Positions 25,546 to 34,290 of a DNA stretch of 64,000 bases are shown one piece after another; the stretch's first letter is position 1; every line of letters starts with the position of its first letter. The notes under the pieces are model-generated. The model searched no databases, was not told the origin of the DNA, and saw only the letters and a list, made by a program, of their open reading frames with translations. Source of the stretch: JAPPHA01 sp963662815 (GTDB taxonomy: Bacteria > Pseudomonadota > Alphaproteobacteria > Rhodobacterales > Rhodobacteraceae); NCBI GenBank assembly GCA_963662815.2, contig CAXXWA010000010.1, positions 1-64,000 of the forward strand, given 5' to 3'. The position numbers were made by a program, and so were the translations under genes.

Positions 25546-26694
25546 CTAGCCCATGATGCCCCTGTTCAGGATGCTCCGCGGGTCGAAGCGAGCCCGGAGT
25601 TTTGCGGAGATCCGTTCCAGTGGACCCGGCAACGGGTGGAAAGCTCCGAGCGACCTGCGGGTTTCCGGCGATGCGCGCACGAGCGAGGCGTGGCCGGCGA
25701 AATCCTTGAGGCATCCGCGGACATCCGATCCTTCTGGCACTAGCAGCCAGAGGAGACCGCCGCCCCAGTCGTAGAGCACGCCGACATCCGCATCGATCCC
25801 CGACCTTGCGGCCGCGGCCGCGGCCGGACCGTCGCCCGGCCGGACGGAGACCCTCCATACGTCGCCATCCCGGCCGTGAAACGCCTCGACGTCCCGCACC
25901 CAAGCCCATCCCGCCGCCGTCCTGTCGATGTCGTCCTCCACCGACGCCTCGCCGAAGCGGGAAAGATGGCAAACGAGGCGCGCCGCGCGGTACCGAACCG
26001 ATTCTTCGAACCCCTCGACGCGGATCATTGTCACCGGCTTGCCGTCGACCCCGCTGGTCGCGTGCGCGGCACCCGACACGCCGTAGGGCGAACCGAGCGC
26101 CATCGTCATCGCCGAGACGGCGTCCTGGTCACCGAGACCCTCGATGAGGACGACGGCGCGGGCTTCGGGCGCCGGAAGAACCTTGAAGGTGACTTCGGTC
26201 AGGATTCCGAGGGTGCCGTAGCTCCCGGCGAGGAGCTTGACGAGGTCGTATCCGGTCACGTTCTTCATTACCCGGCCACCGCTCTTGACGACGGCACCGG
26301 TTCCGTCGACGAAGCGGACGCCAATGAGAAAGTCGCGGCAGGCGCCGGCCAGAATGCGCCTCGGACCCGACAGGTTGCAGGCGGCAACCGCGCCGATCGT
26401 CGGCTCGCCGGATGTACCAAGGAGACCCCTGTGGTCCATCGGCTCGAACGGCAATTGCTGGCCGTGCTCGGAGAGCGCCGCCTCGACCTCGCCGAGGCGC
26501 GTGCCGGCACCGGCGCTGACGGTAAGTGCGCCGGGCTCGTAGCGGCTTATGCCGGACAGGCCGCCGGTTTCGACTGAGATGCCAACATCGACCGGGTTCC
26601 CGAGCGCGCCACGCGTGCCACCGCCGGAGATGCGAATGCCGGTCCGCGTCGAAGATACCGCTTCCGCCAACTCCGATTCGGACTGCGGCCTCAC
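25546..26694 (-). CDS. glcE: Glycolate oxidase FAD-binding subunit
   Basis: At 382 residues it is the second flavin subunit of glycolate oxidase, forming the membrane complex with GlcD and GlcF. The FAD_binding_4 domain is recognisable from RISGGGTRGALG, GTSGEPTIGAVAACNLSGPRR and GGRVMKNVTGYDLVKLLAGSYGTLGILTEVTFKVLP. The start is a GTG at 26694 whose GTGA overlaps the glcD stop, indicating translational coupling; the N terminus VRPQSESELAEAV aligns with other GlcE proteins. The frame continues open far upstream, but that part is antisense-like noise over glcD. Confidence 0.9.
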   Translation of the reverse strand: MRPQSESELAEAVSSTRTGIRISGGGTRGALGNPVDVGISVETGGLSGISRYEPGALTVSAGAGTRLGEVEAALSEHGQQLPFEPMDHRGLLGTSGEPTIGAVAACNLSGPRRILAGACRDFLIGVRFVDGTGAVVKSGGRVMKNVTGYDLVKLLAGSYGTLGILTEVTFKVLPAPEARAVVLIEGLGDQDAVSAMTMALGSPYGVSGAAHATSGVDGKPVTMIRVEGFEESVRYRAARLVCHLSRFGEASVEDDIDRTAAGWAWVRDVEAFHGRDGDVWRVSVRPGDGPAAAAAARSGIDADVGVLYDWGGGLLWLLVPEGSDVRGCLKDFAGHASLVRASPETRRSLGAFHPLPGPLERISAKLRARFDPRSILNRGIMG

Positions 26695-28118
26695 GCTGCG
26701 GCCCTGTTTCGGGCGACGGAGAGCGGAAAAACCTTGCTCGGATTCAGGAGCCAGCGCGGATCGAATGCGTCCTTGACGCGCATCTGCGCCTCGAGGTCGA
26801 CGGGGTTGAACTGGTCGGTCATAAGGTCGCGCTTTTCGACGCCGACGCCGTGCTCGCCGGTCAGGCAGCCACCGGCGCTCACGCAGAGCCTGAGGATGTC
26901 GGCTCCGAGAGCCTCGCAACGCTCCAGCTCCCCCGGTTCGTTCGCGTTGAAAAGGATGAGCGGGTGGAGGTTTCCGTCGCCGGCATGAAACACGTTCGCG
27001 ACTGCAAGACCGTATTCCGCCGAGAGTTCTCCGATTCGCGCCAGGACGCGCGGCAATTCGGAAACCGGGATGGTGCCATCGAGGCACATGTAGTCGGCAA
27101 TTCGACCCATCGCGCCGAAAGCGGCCTTTCGCCCGGCCCAAATGCGCATGGATTCTCCATCGCCTCCGCTTTCCCGGAGTTCCGCGGGCCCGTGCCGTTC
27201 GGCGATCCGGATGATTTTTCCGAGTTGCTCGGCGACTTCCGCATCGCATCCCTCGACTTCGACGATCAGGAGCGCCTCCACGTCCGGGTAGCCTGCCGAG
27301 ACGAATTCCTCGCACGCGCGAATGCATGGCCTGTCCATGAACTCGATCGCAACCGGCAGGACGCCGGAGCGGATGATGTCGGACACGCAGGCGCCGGCGA
27401 CTTCGTTCGAGTCGAAACCGATCAGGACCGGTCGCGCGCCCTCCGGTTTCCGCAGAATCCGAAGAGTCGCTTCCGTCACGACGCCGAGCTGGCCTTCCGA
27501 ACCACATATCAGGCCAAGGAGGTCCAGACCCGGAGCATCCAGGTGACCGCCGCCGATGTCCACGACCTCCCCGTCCATCATCACCAGCCGCACCCCGAGG
27601 AGGTTGTTGGTGGTGACGCCGTACTTCAGGCAATGGGCGCCGCCGGCATTCATCGCGATGTTGCCGGCGATTGCGCATGCGAGCTGACTCGAGGGGTCGG
27701 GTGCGTAGAAGAATCCGTCCGCCTCGACGACTCCTGTGACACCCAGGTTCGTGATCCCGCTCTGCACCCGGACGTATCTGTCGTCGAGATTGACTTCGAG
27801 CACGGCGTTCATTCTCGCCACGCCGAGCACGATGCTGTCGGCCGTCGGAAGGGCGCCTCCGGCAAGCGACGTGCCGGCACCGCGCGGCACCACGGGAATG
27901 TTTTCCGCGTGGCAAAACCTCAGAACATCCGATGTCTCCCGTGTCGTTCGCGGAAGCACAGCAGCAAGCGGGGGACATCGGTACGCCGTCAATCCGTCGC
28001 ACTCGTAGGCTCTGACCTCGTTGTCCCCGTCGATGATTGCATCGTAAGGCAGAATGTCGCGAAGCTGGCGCAGGATGCGATCCCTTTTGGCTAGAACCCG
28101 GGCATCAGGTGCTGGCAT
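26691..28118 (-). CDS. glcD: Glycolate oxidase subunit GlcD (FAD-linked)
   Basis: The catalytic flavin subunit, 475 residues from ATG 28118 (499 from the alternative ATG 28190). It has the FAD_binding_4 domain with VVPRGAGTSLAGGALP and PDPSSQLACAIAGNIAMNAGGAHC, and the FAD-oxidase C domain with FHAGDGNLHPLI and GEHGVGVEKRD, which hold the active-site histidines. The shorter start is preferred because family members begin close to MPAPD and the extra 24 residues look unrelated. It is first in a tight D-E-F operon. Glyoxylate made here could also arise from Mcl at 3.1 kb. Confidence 0.93.
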   Translation of the reverse strand: MPAPDARVLAKRDRILRQLRDILPYDAIIDGDNEVRAYECDGLTAYRCPPLAAVLPRTTRETSDVLRFCHAENIPVVPRGAGTSLAGGALPTADSIVLGVARMNAVLEVNLDDRYVRVQSGITNLGVTGVVEADGFFYAPDPSSQLACAIAGNIAMNAGGAHCLKYGVTTNNLLGVRLVMMDGEVVDIGGGHLDAPGLDLLGLICGSEGQLGVVTEATLRILRKPEGARPVLIGFDSNEVAGACVSDIIRSGVLPVAIEFMDRPCIRACEEFVSAGYPDVEALLIVEVEGCDAEVAEQLGKIIRIAERHGPAELRESGGDGESMRIWAGRKAAFGAMGRIADYMCLDGTIPVSELPRVLARIGELSAEYGLAVANVFHAGDGNLHPLILFNANEPGELERCEALGADILRLCVSAGGCLTGEHGVGVEKRDLMTDQFNPVDLEAQMRVKDAFDPRWLLNPSKVFPLSVARNRAAA

Positions 28119-28246
28119 TTCCAAGGCATCCACTCCCCTGCACGCACCGTCGGCGCAAACTCTCCGTTGCAGCGTCCGAGTTTCGTTCATGAATCTGCGG
28201 ATTCGGGCGGCTTCCGGCTCCGGTTCTCTCGCTTCCGCTACCGATT

Positions 28247-28690
28247 TCAGCAGGACGACGCGTTGACAGTACGGCTCGCAACGGCACGAATCAAGGTGCT
28301 CAAGCTGGCCAAGTCAAAACGAGATTTCCGAGACGCTTCCACCGCGCAGCGCACCCCCGAACGCCACCCCGAGGTCAGCCCCGGGCCGCGCTTCCATCCC
28401 GCGGCCCGGCAGCTCAGGCCGGACATCTCCGGTCCCGTGAAGGTCTGCGCGGGAACGGGCGAACGCCGCAGGTCGCCGCCCGGTCGCCGACAATCCGGCC
28501 CGCGGCGAGGCGCAGGGCCCGGGAGGCGAGACCCTTCACCCGGACGCCGGAAAGCAGCAGGAAGCGATGGTTGCACGCGACCTTGCCGATGTTTGCCCCG
28601 TGGGCGACGGCCGACCAGCCGACGACGCCGTAGCGCGGCCCGAACTGGATCCCTGCCGCCGCGAAGCCGATGCCGCCCGGCATCCTGTGG
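28247..28690 (-). pseudogene. DUF4338/DruA-like fragment, frameshifted
   Basis: Reading from about 28690 on the minus strand: GGIGFAAAGIQFGPRYGVVGW, then NIGKVACNHRFLLLSGVRV, then LASRALRLAAGRIVGDRA and CGVRP; near 28455 homology moves to another frame, continuing VPAQTFTGPEMSGLSCRAAGW. These match the C-terminal half of DUF4338, whose members include DruA of the Druantia anti-phage system and transposon-associated proteins ('RFLILPWVRVPNLAS', 'ARYG.RPVL.ETF', 'CYRAANW'). The N-terminal half is absent and the frame is broken, so it is a relic marking the left edge of the catabolic island. Confidence 0.6.
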
Positions 28691-28804
28691 CGCTCCGATC
28701 AGGCGATGATACGGTACAGGCGTTTCTGGAGACCAGTCATGAACGTCGAGTGGTGCGAATCATGTCGAGCACCAATCGCAGGCATGCTGTCATCCGGGAC
28801 AGTA

Positions 28805-29485
28805 TCAACTGTTGTCATCCTTGTATGCCGCGAGCGTGTGCTCCAGACCTCTTTCTATGTGTGCCTTAAGGGTGTCCGCAGCCGCTTCAATTTTCCGGGA
28901 GAGCGCGGCTTTGAACATTTCCCGGTGCTCATCCACCGCTTCCTCGCCGCGATATGTCAGCACCAGCATTTGGTAGCGCAGGTACTTGTCGTACAGGACG
29001 GCATGGAGCGACAAAAGGTTGCGCGATCCGCATGCTTCGATCAGGGCCAGGTGGAATTCCCAATCGTAGCGTTTCCAAACTTCCTTTTGGCTGTCATCGC
29101 CAGCGAGCAGCTTTTGTTCCATCAGGTGCAGCTTGTGATGTGCCGCAACGAGATTGCCCTCCCAATCGGTATCGCCGTTTGCGACAGACAGCCGCAGCGC
29201 ATGGCATTCAAGCAGAACGCGCAGGTGTGCGATCTCGGTCAGATCCTGGCGCGAGACGGGCGTGACGAAGAACCCGCGTTGATCCTTGGCATCGACGAAG
29301 CCCTCGCTTGCCAGACGGTTAAGGGTTTCGCGCAGCGTCGACATGCTGGCGGGATATCGCTTGCGCAATCCGTCGAGCTTGAGCTTCGAACCGGGCGTGA
29401 GGTCGCCGAAAATTATGTCGCGCTTGATGCGCTGGTAGGTCGACGCGCCAACAATGTTGCGAGACTTCGTCATGTCATGTGTCAA
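28805..29485 (-). CDS. GntR-family regulator with FCD (FadR-type) ligand domain
   Basis: 226 residues. A winged-helix GntR domain occupies about 10-75 (YQRIKRDIIFGDLTPGSKL, MSTLRETLNRLASEGFV, QRGFFVTPVS) and an FCD effector domain the rest, with LRVLLECHALRLSV, the D-x3-H pattern YDWEFHLALIEACG and DEHREMFKAAL supplying probable metal-binding histidines. FCD regulators usually sense organic or sugar acids and control adjacent catabolic genes. It is divergent from the TRAP/dehydrogenase cluster and is its most likely regulator. A possible operator GTTGCACAAC lies at 29490-29499 just before its start. A second ATG at 29473 is possible. Confidence 0.88.
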   Translation of the reverse strand: MTHDMTKSRNIVGASTYQRIKRDIIFGDLTPGSKLKLDGLRKRYPASMSTLRETLNRLASEGFVDAKDQRGFFVTPVSRQDLTEIAHLRVLLECHALRLSVANGDTDWEGNLVAAHHKLHLMEQKLLAGDDSQKEVWKRYDWEFHLALIEACGSRNLLSLHAVLYDKYLRYQMLVLTYRGEEAVDEHREMFKAALSRKIEAAADTLKAHIERGLEHTLAAYKDDNS

Positions 29486-30211
29486 TTTCGTTGCACAACA
29501 TCGTGTCGGTTGCCTGAGTTGCCATTCTGCACAAATCCTCGGTTGTTGTCAGCATGGGCGTCGACGCTGCGCTTCTGACGAAACCAGCATGTCGAGACTC
29601 CTCCAGGCGGGAATCGGCTGAAGCTCGATGCATGACCGGGAACACGAATCGCCGGTATCCTGTGCTTGTTGCCGACTCTCGACGACGCGAAAACCGCAGT
29701 TGCCTGGCAAGGTGGTTGTCCATGGCAAGCACTCGCTGATCCCTTCGGATTTCAGTCGGGGAACCTTGCGCCAAGTACGCGGCTCCTTGTCGCCAGACAT
29801 CTCTCCGAACTCGATCACAGTTCTGTCGCACCGTGGAATACGAAAGCAGAAGGAAAGGCGCAACGCAGGCTGAGCGTCGCGCACGGCCTTGCAAAGCCAC
29901 ATGGCGATCCTGCGGAATTTCCTGATTTCACAAAATCGTTCATCGTGGGGCAGCTCGACTCTGCAGACGACATCGCTTGTCTCAACTGGTGACCTTCGGG
30001 ATGGGAATTTCATGACAAATGGCCGACTGTACTCGAACTGGAGACTGGTTCCTCGTGCTGCGGACGGACCTCGGAGTGCGTTGCCGCATCACGGGCCATG
30101 CCGAATCAAAGTATATCAGGTAAAAAAAAGAACATCATATATTCTTGAAGTGACCTGTCGTTTAGGTCTAATTCACTGAGCGCCGCTTTGGACAAGTAGA
30201 AGGCTGAAGGC
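29486..30211. promoter_or_regulatory. Divergent intergenic region between the GntR gene and the island cluster
   Basis: About 725 bases. Open frames on both strands here have no recognisable similarity, so this is either regulatory DNA or decayed sequence. The end nearest the cluster (about 30110-30150) is strongly AT-rich, containing a run of A and CATATATTCTTG, and is the likely promoter for the dehydrogenase gene. GTTGCACAAC at 29490-29499 is a candidate autoregulatory operator. Confidence 0.4.
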
Positions 30212-31316
30212 ATGCCCAACGAAACCCGGATTGCAGTTGTCGGATTCGGCCTGATCGGGCGGCGCCATGCCGAGGTCATTCGTCGTTCTCCCGACCTTGT
30301 GCTTGCCGCCGTGGTCGATTCAGCTGCCAACAGCCGGAGAGCTGCGAGAGAATTGGGGGCGCCAGTCTATTCCCGGCTTGGCGCGATGATTGCGGAGGAA
30401 GCACCTGACGGCATAATTCTTGCCACACCGACGCCGCTGCACCTGGAGCAGGGGCTCGAGTGCATCGGCGCGATTCGGCCGTCCGGTGCTGATTGAAAAG
30501 CCCATTGCCGTTACGTCGCGTGATGCGCGAGTAATTGCGGATGCCGCCGATGCGGCGGACGTGCCACTGCTTGTCGGCCATCACCGGCGGCACAATGGCA
30601 TGGTCCAGGCGGCGAAGACGGCCATCGCTGGAGGCGCCGTTGGCGATGTACGCGCGGTTCAAGTGACCTGTTGGTTCTACAAGCCCGATCATTACTTCGA
30701 CGTCTCCCCCTGGCGGACAAAGAAGGGGGCGGGACCGATTTCGGTCAACCTCGTGCATGATGTCGATCTGGTGCGCCACTTCTGCGGAGAGGTTGAGGCG
30801 GTGCGCGCCGTGGCCGTGCCTTCGCGCCGCGGATTCGACAATGAGGATCTTGCCACGGCGATCCTGACATTCACCTCGGGCGCCGTCGCCACCATAAGCG
30901 TTTCGGACAGCATCCCCGCACCCTGGAGCTGGGAACTGACGTCGCGGGAAAACCCGTCCTATCCGGCAACTTCAGAAAGCTGCTATCTGATCGGCGGTTC
31001 CGAGGGCGGTTTGTCGCTGCCTGACTTGAGGATCTGGCAGCACGAGGGCGGGCTGGATTGGTGGAACCCGATTGCGGCCAAGTCACTGATCTGTCATTCT
31101 CAGGATCCTCTTGCCGTGCAGATGGGGCACTTCACCCGGGTAATTGCCGGGACCGAGGCACCGCTTGTCTCCGGGGTGGAAGCGCTGCGATCCCTTGAAG
31201 TCGTCGAAGCGGTTGCCCTGTCCTCCGAGACCGGGCGCGAGATTACCATTGAAAATCGGGACGATGCCCAACCCAGTGCGCTGGAATTCGCGGTTATTTG
31301 TAAAAATATCCGATAA
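30212..31316 (+). pseudogene. Gfo/Idh/MocA-family oxidoreductase, single frameshift
   Basis: The first frame (30212-30496) encodes the Rossmann half: TRIAVVGFGLIGRRHAEVI, ILATPTPLHLEQGLECIGA. The next (to 31316) resumes at GRPVLIEKPIAVTSRDARVIAD and carries the EKP motif, LVGHHRRHNG and INVHD-like VNLVHDVDLVRHF catalytic region. Removing one base near 30466-30470 would give a normal 367-residue NAD(P)-dependent sugar or cyclitol dehydrogenase. Either a recent inactivating mutation or a sequencing error. It is first in the cluster, with the TRAP genes following. Confidence 0.8.
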
Positions 31317-31397
31317 ACTAAAAAAAATCTTGCAATTTTCAAAAAACCCGCTGACAATTGGAATGCATTCGAAAAGGGAATTCCAACGGAGGAAACC
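31317..31397 (+). promoter_or_regulatory. AT-rich promoter region of the TRAP genes with palindromes
   Basis: A run rich in A/T includes AAAAATATCCGATAAA and is followed by the palindromes GAATGCATTC (31361-31370) and GGAATTCC (31377-31384). A perfect GGAGG (31388-31392) precedes dctP. The AAAAT(A/C)TCCGATA string recurs upstream of the isomerase gene at about 40398-40412, suggesting a shared control element. Confidence 0.35.
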
Positions 31398-32408
31398 ATG
31401 ATGAACCCGACTCGCCGTGCCGCGATGGCACTGCTCCCCTCAATCGCCCTTGCCGCCGGCATGGGCGCGCCAGCCATGGCCGACGGCCACAAGATGAACT
31501 TTACTCTCGCCACTTCCGGTTCAGAAACGGACCAGCGTTCTGTTGCAATGGCGAGCGTCTTCGCACCGATGGTGGCCGAGTTTGCAGACTACCAACCCGG
31601 CTACAACGGCACGCTTTTCGCGCAGGGCACCGAACTTGAGGCCATCAGCCGAGGCAACCTGACGATGTCGATCGCCTCGGCACAGGAACTTGCACAGTTC
31701 TTCCCCGAGTTCTCGATATTCGCCACCGGCTACGTTCATCAGGATGCCGCCCACCAGGTGCGCGTCTTTAGCGATCCGCTCATGGATCCGTTCAAGCAAA
31801 CGGTCGAAGACGAGCTCGGCATCAAGCTGCTGTCGGTCATGTACCTGGGTCGTCGTCACGTGAACCTGCGGCAGTCCCGAGAGGAGCTTGACGTGCAGAC
31901 GCCCGCGGACCTGGCTGGCGTGAACCTGAGGATGCCCGGCACCGATGCATGGCAGTTTCTAGGCAAGGCGCTTGGCGCATCGCCCACGCCGATGGCCTTC
32001 ACCGAGGTCTATACCGCGCTCTCGACCGGTGCCGTCGACGGGCAGGACAACCCGCTGCCGACCGTGGTTGATGCCAAGTTCTACGAGGTCACCAAGCAGA
32101 TCGTGCTGACCTCGCATTTGGTGGACCTCAACTACATCGCGTTTTCAAAGGCGACGTGGGACGAGCTGACACCTGAACAGCAGTTGACCGTTCAGCGGGC
32201 GGCAGACGCAGCATCCGCCTACGGCCGGCTCAAGCAACTCGACAAGGAAAACAGCCTTGCCGAGTTCATTCGCAGCCAAGGCGTGGAGATTTACTCGCCC
32301 GACCTCAAGGCGTTCCGCGAGCACGTCCAGGCCCAATATGTCGGCGGCGAAGCCGCTGCCGCTTGGCCCGAAGGTGTCCTAGAGAAAATCAACGCGCTCG
32401 GGAATTGA
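31398..32408 (+). CDS. dctP: TRAP transporter solute-binding protein (DctP type)
   Basis: 336 residues with a Sec signal peptide (MMNPTRRAAMALLPSIALAAGMGAPAMA, cleavage near residue 28) for periplasmic export. The mature protein has the DctP fold, with the LGRRHVNLRQSREE region, PADLAGVNLRMPGTDAW (the Arg that salt-bridges the ligand carboxylate) and AFTEVYTALSTGAVDGQDNP. TRAP binding proteins capture carboxylates and sugar acids, so the imported substrate very probably bears a carboxylate; this is family knowledge, not proof. Upstream GGAGG at 31388 is a strong ribosome-binding site. dctQ and dctM follow in order. Confidence 0.92.
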   Translation: MMNPTRRAAMALLPSIALAAGMGAPAMADGHKMNFTLATSGSETDQRSVAMASVFAPMVAEFADYQPGYNGTLFAQGTELEAISRGNLTMSIASAQELAQFFPEFSIFATGYVHQDAAHQVRVFSDPLMDPFKQTVEDELGIKLLSVMYLGRRHVNLRQSREELDVQTPADLAGVNLRMPGTDAWQFLGKALGASPTPMAFTEVYTALSTGAVDGQDNPLPTVVDAKFYEVTKQIVLTSHLVDLNYIAFSKATWDELTPEQQLTVQRAADAASAYGRLKQLDKENSLAEFIRSQGVEIYSPDLKAFREHVQAQYVGGEAAAAWPEGVLEKINALGN

Positions 32409-32438
32409 GCAGCGATTCAGCCGCGGGGGAACCGGACA

Positions 32439-32954
32439 ATGAAAGATTTCAGGAATTGGTTCACCCGCGGCACTGAATTCATCAGCGCCACGATGTTGGC
32501 GGCGGTGTTCCTTACATTTCTTTTGCAGATCTTCTCGCGCTACGTGCTGCTGACGCCCTTTGGCTGGACGCTCGAGCTATGCCTGATTCTCTGGGTCTGG
32601 ATCGTCTTCTTCGGTTGCGCGTTTCAGGTCCGCGAAAGGGACCACGTTACATTCGATATTTTCTATCTCGCCGCTCCGCGAAAGGTGCGGCAAGTGCTGG
32701 CGTTAGTCACCTGTGCATCCATCATTGTCGGAATGGGTTGGGCGCTGTTGCCGACATGGGACTACATCGACTGGATGAAGATCCGGAAGACCACGACGGT
32801 GGAAAATCCCTTTACCGGCACGAAAATTCCCATGCGCACGATTTTTTCAATCTACGCGATCTTCATGGTTGCAATCATCATTCGCTACTCCTGGCGGTTC
32901 GCCGACATCCTGCGCAACGGGCCACCGGACCGGGATCACGAGATCCCGGGTTAG
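32439..32954 (+). CDS. dctQ: TRAP transporter small permease subunit (DctQ)
   Basis: This 171-residue integral membrane protein has four predicted helices; the first is around 18-37 (MLAAVFLTFLLQIFSRYVLL). The WTLELCLILWVWIVFFG segment and the following QVRERDHVTFDIF are diagnostic of DctQ. It pairs with the large DctM subunit in Na+-driven uptake. It lies 30 bases after dctP and 40 before dctM, so all three are clearly one transcript. Confidence 0.92.
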   Translation: MKDFRNWFTRGTEFISATMLAAVFLTFLLQIFSRYVLLTPFGWTLELCLILWVWIVFFGCAFQVRERDHVTFDIFYLAAPRKVRQVLALVTCASIIVGMGWALLPTWDYIDWMKIRKTTTVENPFTGTKIPMRTIFSIYAIFMVAIIIRYSWRFADILRNGPPDRDHEIPG

Positions 32955-32994
32955 GAACTTGAGCCGCCCGCAACCCGAACTGGGGTGACGTAAC

Positions 32995-34290
32995 ATGAGC
33001 ATCGAACTTGCACTCTGCCTAATCACGCTATTCGGTCTTGCCGGAATCGGAACGCCGATCGGTTATTCGATCATGTTGGCATCGCTGGTCTATCTGGGCA
33101 TGAATGGCATGGATCTGGCGCTGACTGGCGAGAAGATTCTGCAGGGCCTCTACAAGAGCTTCATCCTGCTGGCTGTGCCGCTGTTCATCGTGGCTGCAAA
33201 CATCATGAATGCAGGCACGATCAGTGACCGGTTGCTGAACTTCTGCATCGCGGTCGTCGGCCGGTTCAGGGGAGGGCTCGGACATGTGAACGTCATGGCC
33301 TCCCTGATCTTTTCGGGAATGTCGGGGTCTGCCGTGGCCGATGCTGCCGGAATCGGCAAGATCATCATCGGAATGATGACGAAGGAAGGGCGATATTCGC
33401 GTGGCTATGCTGCTGCGATCACCGCCGCGACAGCCACGATCGGACCGATCATCCCGCCCTCGATCCCGATGGTGCTTTATGCCCTGGTGTCGAATGCCTC
33501 GATCGGCGCGCTCTTCCTGGCGGGGATTGTGCCGGGGCTGGTGATGGGAGCGGTTCTTATGGCAATGAACTACGTGATCTCGACGCGGCGCGGGTTCGCC
33601 ATGGAATCCCCCGTGCCGTTGAGGGATCTGCCGCGCGTCACCGGCAACGCCTTTCCGGCGCTTCTGATGCCCGTGATTCTGCTCTACGGCATCTATGGCG
33701 GAGTTACGACGCCCACAGAGGCCGCTGCCGTTGCGGCGTTTTACGCTCTCCTGCTGGCGGGGCTGTTCTATCGCGCCCTGTCCATCAAGTCGCTTTACGA
33801 GATCCTTGTTGAAAGTGCCCGCTCATCGGCTGCCGTGGGAGTCGTGATCGGTGGTGCGTTGATCCTCAACTTTGTCGTCATCTCGGAAAACATCCCGGCA
33901 ATGCTGTCTTCTGCGCTGACCGGACTCAATGTACATCCGCTGGTTTTCCTGATCTTCGTCAACGTGTTCGTGTTGTTTCTAGGGTGCGTGCTGGATGCCA
34001 CGACGATCATTCTCGTTATCGTGCCGTTGTTCGTCCCGACGGCACAGGCTCTTGGCATTGATCTCGTGCATTTCGGCGTGCTGATTGTGGTCAATTCGAT
34101 GATCGGCCTCATTACGCCGCCCTACGGTATCCTGCTCTTCGTCATAAACGCGGTAACGGGCATTCCCCTGAAGGAAATCATCCGCGAGGTCTGGTCCTTC
34201 CTGGCCGTGCTCGTCGCTGCGCTCGTTTTCCTGATGCTCAGCCCCGGCGTGGTTCTGTGGTTGCCGCGGGTTTTCGGATACCAAGGTTGA
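32995..34290 (+). CDS. dctM: TRAP transporter large permease subunit (DctM)
   Basis: 431 residues, about 12 TM helices, the transport channel of the TRAP system. It shows the DctM family blocks 'LFGLAGIGTPIGYSIM', MSGSAVADAAGIGKI, ATATIGPIIPPSIPMVLYA and GLITPPYGILLFV. Its last 34 bases overlap the annotated start of the next gene, or just four (TTGA) if the alternative TTG start of that gene is used; either way translation is coupled. Confidence 0.93.
   Translation: MSIELALCLITLFGLAGIGTPIGYSIMLASLVYLGMNGMDLALTGEKILQGLYKSFILLAVPLFIVAANIMNAGTISDRLLNFCIAVVGRFRGGLGHVNVMASLIFSGMSGSAVADAAGIGKIIIGMMTKEGRYSRGYAAAITAATATIGPIIPPSIPMVLYALVSNASIGALFLAGIVPGLVMGAVLMAMNYVISTRRGFAMESPVPLRDLPRVTGNAFPALLMPVILLYGIYGGVTTPTEAAAVAAFYALLLAGLFYRALSIKSLYEILVESARSSAAVGVVIGGALILNFVVISENIPAMLSSALTGLNVHPLVFLIFVNVFVLFLGCVLDATTIILVIVPLFVPTAQALGIDLVHFGVLIVVNSMIGLITPPYGILLFVINAVTGIPLKEIIREVWSFLAVLVAALVFLMLSPGVVLWLPRVFGYQG

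Noticed and set aside
26695..28002. Upstream extension of the glcE frame
   Set aside because: It overlaps glcD on the same strand in another frame and is Arg-rich noise; the GTG at 26694 gives the family N terminus.
29549..30013. Minus-strand 154-residue frame upstream of the GntR gene
   Set aside because: Lacks any recognisable domain and overlaps equally open frames on the other strand.
30212..31316. Programmed frameshifting in the first Gfo/Idh/MocA gene
   Set aside because: No slippery sequence or stimulatory hairpin is evident, and the family is not known to use recoding.
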